DNA of 6,614 nt from Hodarchaeum sp048939725. Lineage in GTDB: Archaea; Asgardarchaeota; Heimdallarchaeia; Hodarchaeales; Hodarchaeaceae. The position numbers and the translations under genes are program-made. Positions 1 through 5,664 of this stretch are shown here, piece after piece; position 1 is the first letter of the stretch; each line of letters begins with the position of its first letter. The stretch covers positions 1 through 6,614 of the forward strand of contig JBHLPG010000218.1 of assembly GCA_048939725.1 (NCBI GenBank), given 5' to 3'. The notes below the pieces were generated by a model. It had not been told where the DNA came from. It saw only the letters and a program-made list of their open reading frames with translations, and searched no databases.

Positions 1-97
1 CCAAGATGTTCTAGACCTTGTTGACTCAGAGTTCGAAGAACCTGAACGCGGGCAGATATTGACTATGCTTGATGATTTCATTCCCTTTAAGGAATAG
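1..97 (+). CDS. C-terminal fragment of an unidentified protein (5' end outside window)
   Basis: Reading from base 2, the frame stays open for 31 codons and stops at TAG (95-97). The peptide is acidic, containing VLDLVDSEFEEPERG and ending in MLDDFIPFKE. It looks like ordinary coding sequence, with mixed codons and an amphipathic acidic tail, but it is too short to assign to a family. Its stop lies inside the start region of the small ORF at 69-263, so the two would overlap by about 26-29 bases if both are real. The alternative is that one of the two frames is spurious. Confidence 0.5.
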   Translation, partial: QDVLDLVDSEFEEPERGQILTMLDDFIPFKE

Positions 98-263
98 ATT
101 GGCTTCTCTGGCTGAACAGAAGGAGCATATAGCGTATAGTATAGACGAATTCAAAAGAAGGAAATCGCTGATCTCGTATCTTATCCATGTACTCGGTCTT
201 TTCCTCTTAGGAGATATCTGGAATGAATGCTGGTATATGTATATGAAAAAACAACAAGTTTAA
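69..263 (+). CDS. Possible small membrane-associated protein, unknown function
   Basis: The 64-codon frame begins TTG-ATG; ATG at 72 is the more natural start, with another TTG at 99. The first half is charged and helix-like (LAEQKEHIAYSIDEFKRRK). It is followed by one hydrophobic stretch (about residues 35-50, SYLIHVLGLFLLGDIW) that could be a single membrane segment, then a Trp/Tyr/Met-rich tail ending KKQQV. It overlaps the tail of the preceding gene in another frame, as in tightly packed operons. I do not recognise a family. Codon choice is plausible but the frame is short and could be chance. A frameshifted tail of the upstream gene is a further possibility. Confidence 0.4.
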   Translation: MMISFPLRNRLASLAEQKEHIAYSIDEFKRRKSLISYLIHVLGLFLLGDIWNECWYMYMKKQQV

Positions 264-335
264 TTTAGTATTTCACAGGAAGAAGAATGTAAATTATTTT
301 TTCCTTTCAATAGTGATGTCTGTTAAGTAGTTATA

Positions 336-345
336 GAAAGGGGGG
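336..345 (+). promoter_or_regulatory. Purine/G-run ribosome binding site abutting the kinase TTG start
   Basis: A run of GAAA followed by six G directly touches the TTG at 346. It resembles a Shine-Dalgarno element, but the spacing is effectively zero, which is unusual. An in-frame TAG at 334-336 means TTG 346 is the first possible start. A downstream GTG at 460 matches the normal family start better but has no clear binding site. Confidence 0.4.
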
Positions 346-1425
346 TTGAGTAACAAAGTTTATAAATGTTTAATTGCAAGAGTTCTGCAAGTAATACACG
401 AAAACGAGTTGAGTTTTAAGACGGTATTTCAGGAATTCATTCAAAAGACATATTCAGAAGTGATTTCTGGAAAAGATTTGTATTACATGCTGAAATTCGC
501 TTCTCAAAAGCTAGAAAAAAATATTGGTGTACTTAACAACATAAATGTGTTTCCAGTACCAGATGGTGACACAGGAATTAACATGCACCAAACTTTTCAA
601 TCTATTACTAGGGAATTGGGAACTTTAAGAGTAAAGAATCACTGTGGAAAAATTATTAGCGCGGCAACAAAAGGAGCTTTTTTAGGTAGTATTGGTAATT
701 CAGGTATAATTCTAGCTGAATATTTCCGTGGATTAGAACAAGAATGGAAAAATGCATGCACTATTGACGGAAATCTGTTTGTTAGAGGATTATTTGCAGG
801 TGCGAGATGTGCGTATCAGGCTGTTGAAAAACCTAGGGAGGGAACTATTCTTACAGTAGCAAGAATCATAGCAGAAACTGCAAATGAATGGATTAAGGAA
901 TTAACAAATCCTTTTGAATTATTGTTTATCATATTTAAGGAAGCTAAAGTAGCCTTATTAGATACTCATAGAATTTTACCAGAAGCAAATGTTGCAGGGG
1001 TTGTTGATGCTGGAGCTATTGGCCTCGTTCTAATGTTTGAAGGATTTATTGAAGCTATAGTTGATAAATTTCCATCTACCCCTCTTTCATCATATACTAT
1101 AGATGATGATCTTGTTCCCTTTTTGAAACCAAAAATTGATTTTTCTATAAGTGAACAAGAGTTTGAAGTCATCCTTAAAGTCTCTGGTTTAAAGAAACCA
1201 ATAGATATTTTTAAGTTTGAATTAAAAAAAGAGGGATCATGTCTTTTAGTTATTACTAATGATTCATTATCTGAAATCAAAATTCATATCCACTGTACAA
1301 ATCCTGATAGGATTATATCGAAAATAAGCGAGTTTGTAAGCCATATTGAAGTGGAATCAATTAAATCATTATATGAGCAAAAAAACCAGCTCTCAAAACG
1401 TCTCAAAGTGAAAGATGGGGTTTAA
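346..1425 (+). CDS. fakA: FakA-like fatty acid kinase (DhaL/Dak2 domain), lacking the C-terminal domain
   Basis: This is a DhaL-type kinase of the FakA family, which phosphorylates a fatty acid carried by a FakB/DegV protein to give acyl-phosphate using ATP. Visible motifs: NVFPVPDGDTGINM (residues 67-80; metal/ADP Asp73 and Asp75), GNSGIILAEYFRG (117-129), KPREGTILTV (162-171) and GVVDAGAIGL (218-227). Residues about 265-350 match the FakA middle domain, including the IKIHIHCTNP segment (His314, His316). Bacterial FakA runs to about 550 residues and ends in a DegV-like FakB-docking domain; here the protein stops just after the middle domain. Family members usually begin near Val39 (GTG, 460), so residues 1-38 are either an extra helix or untranslated leader. 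Odd changes: Ile116 replaces the usual Arg of the GARGNSG motif, and I see no Cys where the bacterial middle-domain zinc Cys would lie. The stop overlaps the next start by 11 bases, implying translational coupling. Family certain; fatty acid as substrate is inferred from the neighbours. Confidence 0.88.
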   Translation: MSNKVYKCLIARVLQVIHENELSFKTVFQEFIQKTYSEVISGKDLYYMLKFASQKLEKNIGVLNNINVFPVPDGDTGINMHQTFQSITRELGTLRVKNHCGKIISAATKGAFLGSIGNSGIILAEYFRGLEQEWKNACTIDGNLFVRGLFAGARCAYQAVEKPREGTILTVARIIAETANEWIKELTNPFELLFIIFKEAKVALLDTHRILPEANVAGVVDAGAIGLVLMFEGFIEAIVDKFPSTPLSSYTIDDDLVPFLKPKIDFSISEQEFEVILKVSGLKKPIDIFKFELKKEGSCLLVITNDSLSEIKIHIHCTNPDRIISKISEFVSHIEVESIKSLYEQKNQLSKRLKVKDGV

Positions 1426-2317
1426 TACGAAAATTGGCGTCGTAAGCGATAGTATGTGTGATTTACCTTCAAGAATCTCTGAAAAATTCAGAATTGCAGT
1501 TGTCCCAGGGATTGTATATGTTGACGGAGTTCCCCACCAAAGTGGAGTGGATATCCATCCTAAAGACATTCAAGCCATTATAGATGACGAGGAGAAAACA
1601 ATTAAAACAGGAGCCCCCCCGCCTGCTGCTTATTATAGGGCATATGAGAGCTTATATGATAGTGTAGATATCATATTGAGTTTACACTGCCCTATCAAAC
1701 ATTCAGGAGTGTTAAATTCAGCCAAAGCAGGTGCAAGACACTTAAGAGACTCGTCACGAGTTGTTCATTTCGAGTGTGGTGTAGCAACTATTGGCTTAGG
1801 AATTACCGCAATAGCAGCCGCGATCAAATCACAACAAATCGAAAACAAGGAAGATTTAATTCGGATAGTTCAAGAATATTGTACAAGGATTCAGATAATA
1901 GGTACACTAGAGTCCTTTAAATATCTTCAAAGAAGTGGTAGATTTGGCTTAAAAGTTGCAGGTTGGATTGCTAATACTCTATCTGTCAAACCTGTTCTTT
2001 TAATGAGAGACTCTAATGTATTTTTAATAAAAAAACCTCGAAATAGAAATAGTGCTCTTAATCAACTGATTTCCTATCTATCTAAGACGATTGATCGAGA
2101 AATTAATCCTAGAATTGTCGGAATTAGTCACTTTGGGTGTGAAGAAGAATTAAATGAGGTAGAAAAAAAAATTAAAGGTATATTACCAGATCATATGATT
2201 ATTAGGGGCTTTGCAGATCCCATGGTGGCTGCCAATGCTGGTCCAGGATTAGTATTAATTGCCTATTTCGCTGATTCTATTGATAATTCCAATAAAGGGA
2301 TAAAAATAAATGTTTGA
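1415..2317 (+). CDS. fakB: DegV/FakB-type fatty-acid-binding protein
   Basis: DegV-family proteins bind one fatty acid in a deep pocket; as FakB they present its carboxylate to FakA and carry acyl-phosphate to acyltransferases. The 300-residue length is typical. Landmarks: VVSDSMCDLP (9-18), KTGAPPP (64-70) in place of the TSQPS loop, HSGVLNSA (96-103) for LSGTYQSA, LQRSGRFG (171-178) for the L-x-x-GGR motif, SVKPVLLM (190-197), KKPRNRNSAL (206-215) and ANAGPG (273-278). Aligning with S. aureus FakB2 from memory, carboxylate-network residues Thr, Ser and Arg map to Thr65, Ser97 and Arg209, but the usual His of the HxGPG turn is Asn274. There is no signal peptide or membrane segment, so it is cytosolic. 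It overlaps the kinase by 11 bases and the acyltransferase by 8. This tight order with both partners argues for fatty acid as ligand. DegV proteins in general bind varied acyl chains, so chain preference cannot be read here. Confidence 0.88.
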   Translation: MGFNTKIGVVSDSMCDLPSRISEKFRIAVVPGIVYVDGVPHQSGVDIHPKDIQAIIDDEEKTIKTGAPPPAAYYRAYESLYDSVDIILSLHCPIKHSGVLNSAKAGARHLRDSSRVVHFECGVATIGLGITAIAAAIKSQQIENKEDLIRIVQEYCTRIQIIGTLESFKYLQRSGRFGLKVAGWIANTLSVKPVLLMRDSNVFLIKKPRNRNSALNQLISYLSKTIDREINPRIVGISHFGCEEELNEVEKKIKGILPDHMIIRGFADPMVAANAGPGLVLIAYFADSIDNSNKGIKINV

Positions 2318-2969
2318 AATTCTAGTTTCTGGAATTTTTGGTTACCTAATGGGGTCAATTTTCATTTCTTATTATTGGGGAAAATTAAAAGGAATTGATT
2401 TAACAAAAGAGGGTACAGGGCAATTAGGCGCGTCGAATTCAGGGCGAATTTTAGGCTGGTCTGCGATGGTAATATTTGGATTATTTGATATTTTAAAAGC
2501 TACCATTACTCTCATAATCTTATCCTTTTCTTTCCAGTATATGTTTCCTTCCCCTCATTATGAAGTATTATTAATAACAGGCAGCTTAGGGATCGTTTTT
2601 GGTCATGTAAAATCCCTATGGATTTGGTTAGAAAAACACGATTGGTATGGAGGAAAAGGAGGCGCACCTTTGGGAGGAATTCTTCTGTTTCTATCATTGG
2701 AAAGCTTTATCATTTTATATGTTGTATTAATGGTTTTTTTGCAGCTCCTAAAGGGCTTTATATTGAAAGGAAAATTATATGACAACTTCTCAACTAATGC
2801 AATCGTTGTCTTATTGTCTCCTTTTGTCATTCTCTGGGATACAGGCAATGTGATGTACTTCATTTTAGTACTCCTAATAATTGGTACAATTATTTTCTTT
2901 GAAAGGGAGAAAATCGCCAGTATACTCACGCCTACTTTATCGAAGGGATCTAGAAAAGCAATAGACTAA
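2310..2969 (+). CDS. plsY: PlsY-like acyl-phosphate:glycerol-phosphate acyltransferase, membrane protein
   Basis: PlsY transfers the acyl group from acyl-phosphate to position 1 of glycerol-3-phosphate in the cytoplasmic membrane. The 219 residues hold about five hydrophobic spans (roughly 2-23, 50-76, 84-107, 118-148, 163-195). The first glycine-rich motif is clear: MGSIFISYYWGKLKGID (14-30) followed by GTGQLGASNSGRILG (35-49), keeping Asn43 and Arg46; Asp60 and Lys63 follow in span 2. The second is GH (98-99) then GGKGGAPLGG (114-123), keeping His99 and Lys116. Departures from the bacterial consensus: GSGN is GTGQ (Gln38), the first Lys of FKGGKG is Tyr113, and the C-terminal E of the third motif is not recognisable in EREKIASILTPTLSKGSR. 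GGGAT at 2297-2301 is not present, but GGGAT-like GGGA/T lies 8 bases before the ATG and may serve as binding site. Being next to the acyl-phosphate-making pair is exactly what PlsY needs. In an archaeon the acceptor could be glycerol-1- or glycerol-3-phosphate. Confidence 0.82.
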   Translation: MFEILVSGIFGYLMGSIFISYYWGKLKGIDLTKEGTGQLGASNSGRILGWSAMVIFGLFDILKATITLIILSFSFQYMFPSPHYEVLLITGSLGIVFGHVKSLWIWLEKHDWYGGKGGAPLGGILLFLSLESFIILYVVLMVFLQLLKGFILKGKLYDNFSTNAIVVLLSPFVILWDTGNVMYFILVLLIIGTIIFFEREKIASILTPTLSKGSRKAID

Positions 2970-3033
2970 GTTTTAATTATAATTAGCTGAATTTATCTAA
3001 AGATTTTTTAAATAAAATCTCGTTTGTAAGTTT
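2970..3033 (+). promoter_or_regulatory. AT-rich gap with TATA-like boxes before the hydrolase
   Basis: This 64-bp spacer is the only break in the four-gene block. It contains TTTATCTA (2992-2999) and TTTTTTAAATAAAAT (3004-3018). The former is about 35-42 bases before the hydrolase ATG and fits an archaeal TATA box with a short leader; the latter is too close unless initiation is at or after the ATG. No ribosome binding site is seen before the ATG. The hydrolase may therefore be transcribed both from upstream and from its own promoter. Confidence 0.3.
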
Positions 3034-3831
3034 ATGAGTTTTGAGCGAGCAATTTATGAAATAAAAACAAAACACGGAACCGCCCGTCTAATAAATAAAA
3101 CTGTGGATCGTGAGGGAATTCCAGTTCTTTTCGTTCATGGTTTCGGTAGTTCACCTGAAAATTGGTTTAAATATCCTGATAGCCTTGGACAATTTTTTTT
3201 AGAAAAAGCAGAGATTGATGTATGGAGTTTAGGATTGTCAAATGCTATCAGTGGTGACATCGAGGTTCTTGCACAGGAGGACCTATATTCTTCATTAGCC
3301 TTTATATATAAGAGGAGTGAAACAAGGGTTCACATTATTGCTCATAGTGTTGGGGGAATTATAGTGAGATTTCTGTTGTCTCCCCATTTTAATCATTCTT
3401 ATTTGAAAGCTGAAGAACTTGTTAGAGGGGTTTCCCTTCTATCTGTCCCCAATCATGGAACTAATAAATTTAAGAGTGATAGAATTTGGAACACGATGAG
3501 TCTTATTACTAATTATATTAGCTTCAATCGGTTATTTGTTCAAGTACTTCGATCAAGTAACCTTATTAGCTCATTAAATCACCATAAACCATGTCTGAAT
3601 CCGAAAGTCAAGTGGCAAAATGCTATTAGCATTTTTGATAACTTAATTGAACCAGAAAGTATGAGATTTACAGAAGAAGAATTGTTTGACATAGATATGG
3701 TACAAAGAGAATTTCCTTGTGATCATATTGTTTATCCATTAAAATGGCTTTTTAATGACAATTATCCTCCTATACATAGATATTCACCTGTTGCTGAATG
3801 GATATATGAGAATTCTTTCACAATGTTATAA
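3034..3831 (+). CDS. Lipase-like alpha/beta hydrolase, cytosolic
   Basis: This serine hydrolase has the alpha/beta-hydrolase fold and probably cleaves an acyl ester. HGFGSSPENW (35-44) is the oxyanion-hole strand-turn, and AHSVGG (103-108) is the nucleophile elbow with Ser105. SVPNHGT (137-143) matches the PHxGT-type segment of triacylglycerol lipases and PGAP1-like hydrolases. The acid is probably Asp202 (SIFDNLIEPES), and the base His248 (PPIHRYSP) or, less likely, His231. The 265-residue length is normal for a single-domain lipase. There is no signal peptide or membrane span, so it should act inside the cell. It lies 64 bases after the acyltransferase on the same strand. Releasing fatty acid from lipid for the FakB-FakA pair is the attractive role, but this is inferred from context; an esterase or thioesterase on another substrate is possible. 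Confidence 0.75.
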   Translation: MSFERAIYEIKTKHGTARLINKTVDREGIPVLFVHGFGSSPENWFKYPDSLGQFFLEKAEIDVWSLGLSNAISGDIEVLAQEDLYSSLAFIYKRSETRVHIIAHSVGGIIVRFLLSPHFNHSYLKAEELVRGVSLLSVPNHGTNKFKSDRIWNTMSLITNYISFNRLFVQVLRSSNLISSLNHHKPCLNPKVKWQNAISIFDNLIEPESMRFTEEELFDIDMVQREFPCDHIVYPLKWLFNDNYPPIHRYSPVAEWIYENSFTML

Positions 3832-3975
3832 AAAACATGTCTTATTAAAGATCTCTTGCATAAGAAGAAAGAAATAAAAGAAAGCTAATTTGAATAGTGA
3901 GTATTTCGTCAATTAGTCGATAGAGAGATTCTATTAGTACTTTCGTAAAGAAAAAAAAAAGAGGAGAAAAGGAAA
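3832..3975. other. Convergent intergenic spacer
   Basis: The spacer separates the plus-strand hydrolase from the minus-strand kelch gene. It has no open frame worth calling. Apart from the poly-T run of the minus strand it holds only weak short dyads, such as ATAGA/TCTAT around 3920-3935. No convincing terminator for the plus-strand genes is visible. Confidence 0.5.
3947..3970 (-). terminator. Poly-T terminator of the kelch gene
   Basis: Read on the minus strand just after the kelch stop codon (TAA at 3978-3976), the sequence is pyrimidine-rich (TTTTCTCCTC) and then runs into ten uninterrupted T (3960-3951) and CTTT. There is no stem-loop in front of it. A T-run without a hairpin is the usual archaeal intrinsic terminator, whereas bacteria normally need a stem. 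Confidence 0.65.
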
Positions 3976-5442
3976 TTAACTTGGATTAAAATCAGGGTAC
4001 ACAAAGATTGTATTTATATTCCCCGCTTCATCTGATGCAGTTACTCTCAGAATAATTTCGGGAGCTTCAAACTTAAGTGTTCCTTTTTCATCTTTACACA
4101 TGAATTTTTCAACATCTTTTAGTTTAACTTTGATTCTTTGTCCATTTTCCATAATTATTCCTGAATATTGCTGAATTTCATTCAATCTTGATTCTGGGTC
4201 AAGATCCTTTATTTCTAGTTTCTTTGCTGCATAATCTATCTTCAGAGTAAAACTTGTATCAGTTGTCAAGTGGATTGTCCAATCCGATAAATTATCAGGA
4301 AGTGGTACGTCTATTACTGCGGTAATATTGGGATTTGGATCATAGTCATCACTTGCATTAAATTGGACTTCGAATAGTCCTTCATTGGATGAATAGATTT
4401 CAATGGGAACCAGTTCAGCAGTAATATTTGGAGGGGTTTGATCCAATCGCCATAAAGGAGGAGTAATTTTTGTAACTGAGTCAACTCGTCCTGGTGGCCA
4501 GAGTGGAGGAATGGTTCCACCAAAAGTATAAGCACAATTATCAATAGATCCAACACCTCTTTGGTACCCACCTTTATGCAGTGTTGTCTGTTCACTAAGA
4601 AAGATCTCGTCCCGTTTTTGGTCAAAAACGATTATGTAGTCGTTGTAAATGTGGGTAGTATTTCGACCTGCAAAAAGAAGGACTATATTGTCTATCTGAA
4701 CAGTTGAAGGAGTTGTTAGTTCGTAAGGTAATTGAAGGGGTAATTCTACTAACCCATTATCCAAGACAGGATCATATGCAAATATATGAGTGGATATATA
4801 TTGTGAAGTGTTGAACATACCATATAAGAGAAAGTGACTTCCATTAAATGTGACTCCTGCTGGTGCTCCAGGAAGAACTGTATTCATTTGTGAAACATTT
4901 TCCGTAGCAAAATCAAAAACCTCTATTACTGTTGCAATCTGTCCACTATAGAACCCTCCAAATATGAATGCATGTGTTCCGTTTGATACAGCGTGAGGTA
5001 TCTCACGAGGATAAGTTAATGATACAGGAAGGTTTACACATGTATCTGTTTCAAAGATGTACTTAAAAATTGACTTATAATATACAATATTTGAGGTTCC
5101 TGCAAATATATATGCACAGGTATCAGTTGCGACTACTCCTGGATTATAACGTTTTGCTGGAAGCGTTGTGTTCAATAATGTCATTTCATCCTCATAGGGA
5201 TCGTAAGCATGAATGTCTGTCACTGCAGTATAGCCTGTATGTACTCCTCCAAAAATTAGAAAATGAGTCCCATTCCAGGCAACCCCTGATCCATCCATAG
5301 TGGTGGATAGAGTTGCGTTCATTTCTTCGACGAGTATCTCATCAGAAGAGGCATTTACCCTTAATGGTGAAAATAATGTACCAATCAAGAGTAAATATAT
5401 AGTGAGAAGGAAAAGTGTTCCTTTAAACTTATTTTTCATCAT
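3976..5442 (-). CDS. Secreted six-unit kelch beta-propeller with C-terminal Ig-like domain
   Basis: The N-terminus is a classic signal peptide: MMKNKFK, a hydrophobic core (residues 9-24) and a VNA-SS cleavage site after Ala31. Six kelch-like units follow, seen from glycine pairs at residues 65, 114, 162, 207, 258 and 308, about 48 apart, each with a hydrophobic strand before and an aromatic/Asp-Pro turn after (for example AYDPYED, AYDPVLD). From DQTPPNITAEL (334) to the end the sequence resembles an Ig-like/cadherin-type fold (FNASDDYDPNPN, then RVTASDEAGN). About 12 N-x-S/T sequons suggest heavy N-glycosylation. No C-terminal membrane anchor is present, so it is probably released or held by the S-layer or a partner. 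Kelch propellers bind proteins or glycans, and no catalytic motif is visible. Two adjacent ATG codons start the frame. The gene is convergent with the lipid block and not obviously related to it. Confidence 0.85.
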   Translation of the reverse strand: MMKNKFKGTLFLLTIYLLLIGTLFSPLRVNASSDEILVEEMNATLSTTMDGSGVAWNGTHFLIFGGVHTGYTAVTDIHAYDPYEDEMTLLNTTLPAKRYNPGVVATDTCAYIFAGTSNIVYYKSIFKYIFETDTCVNLPVSLTYPREIPHAVSNGTHAFIFGGFYSGQIATVIEVFDFATENVSQMNTVLPGAPAGVTFNGSHFLLYGMFNTSQYISTHIFAYDPVLDNGLVELPLQLPYELTTPSTVQIDNIVLLFAGRNTTHIYNDYIIVFDQKRDEIFLSEQTTLHKGGYQRGVGSIDNCAYTFGGTIPPLWPPGRVDSVTKITPPLWRLDQTPPNITAELVPIEIYSSNEGLFEVQFNASDDYDPNPNITAVIDVPLPDNLSDWTIHLTTDTSFTLKIDYAAKKLEIKDLDPESRLNEIQQYSGIIMENGQRIKVKLKDVEKFMCKDEKGTLKFEAPEIILRVTASDEAGNINTIFVYPDFNPS

Positions 5443-5450
5443 TCACCCTC
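5443..5450 (-). promoter_or_regulatory. Ribosome binding site of the kelch gene
   Basis: On the minus strand GAGGGTGA immediately precedes ATG-ATG. The GGTG core is 1 base from the first ATG and 4 from the second, so the second Met (5439) may be the one used. Either start leaves the signal peptide intact. GGTGA-type cores are typical of archaeal 16S rRNA pairing. Confidence 0.55.
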
Positions 5451-5481
5451 AATATGAAAAAGTAAAAACAGAGATGTGAAA

Positions 5482-5506
5482 TTCCCTTTTTAAGTTGTTA
5501 AGGGAA
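5482..5506. repeat. Inverted repeat upstream of the kelch gene
   Basis: TTCCCTT (5482-5488) and AAGGGAA (5500-5506) form a perfect 7-bp dyad with an 11-base spacer. The dyad extends past one mismatch by two or three further pairs. It lies 40-64 bases upstream of the kelch start, within its probable leader or promoter. It could be an operator or a 5'-UTR hairpin. The T-run following it on the plus strand could look like a bacterial terminator, but no plus-strand gene precedes it. Confidence 0.4.
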
Positions 5507-5564
5507 ATTTTTTACACAAATAATCTGTTAGAATTATTAATTATTAGTAGATGTACTTATTTCA

Positions 5565-5591
5565 GGTGTGTTGACATTGTTTGGTGTGTTG
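5565..5591. repeat. 9-bp direct repeat upstream of the kelch gene
   Basis: GGTGTGTTG occurs at 5565-5573 and again, exactly, at 5583-5591. The two copies start 18 bases apart. The GT-rich motif stands out in AT-rich surroundings between the small lysine-rich ORF and the kelch gene. It may be a pair of regulator sites for the kelch promoter, or chance. Confidence 0.35.
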
Positions 5592-5664
5592 GATTTGATA
5601 TCTGAAATCATAGTAATTCTGACATATTTGTTCAAAATAAAGATAAACTATATGCTCCCAAGAG

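Noticed and set aside
966..1280. Minus-strand open frame of 104 codons
   Set aside because: It lies wholly inside the kinase gene, whose conserved DhaL and middle-domain motifs fix the plus frame. Its translation has no recognisable motif.
346..2317. Dihydroxyacetone kinase (DhaK/DhaL) operon
   Set aside because: The DhaL-type domain is present, but the partner is DegV, not DhaK, and the kinase carries the FakA middle domain. The PlsY neighbour also points to fatty acid.
2512..2929. Two overlapping minus-strand open frames within the acyltransferase
   Set aside because: Both are antisense to clear PlsY motifs and membrane spans, and neither has a ribosome binding site or family signal.
4314..4625. 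Minus-strand 103-codon frame inside the kelch gene
   Set aside because: It is another frame of the same strand as the kelch gene, whose propeller and Ig-like motifs are continuous through this region.
5070..5300. Plus-strand 76-codon frame opposite the kelch N-terminus
   Set aside because: It is antisense to clear kelch repeats and has no independent support.
5482..5515. Hairpin plus T-run as a plus-strand bacterial terminator
   Set aside because: No plus-strand gene lies upstream of it within reach; the preceding gene runs on the minus strand.
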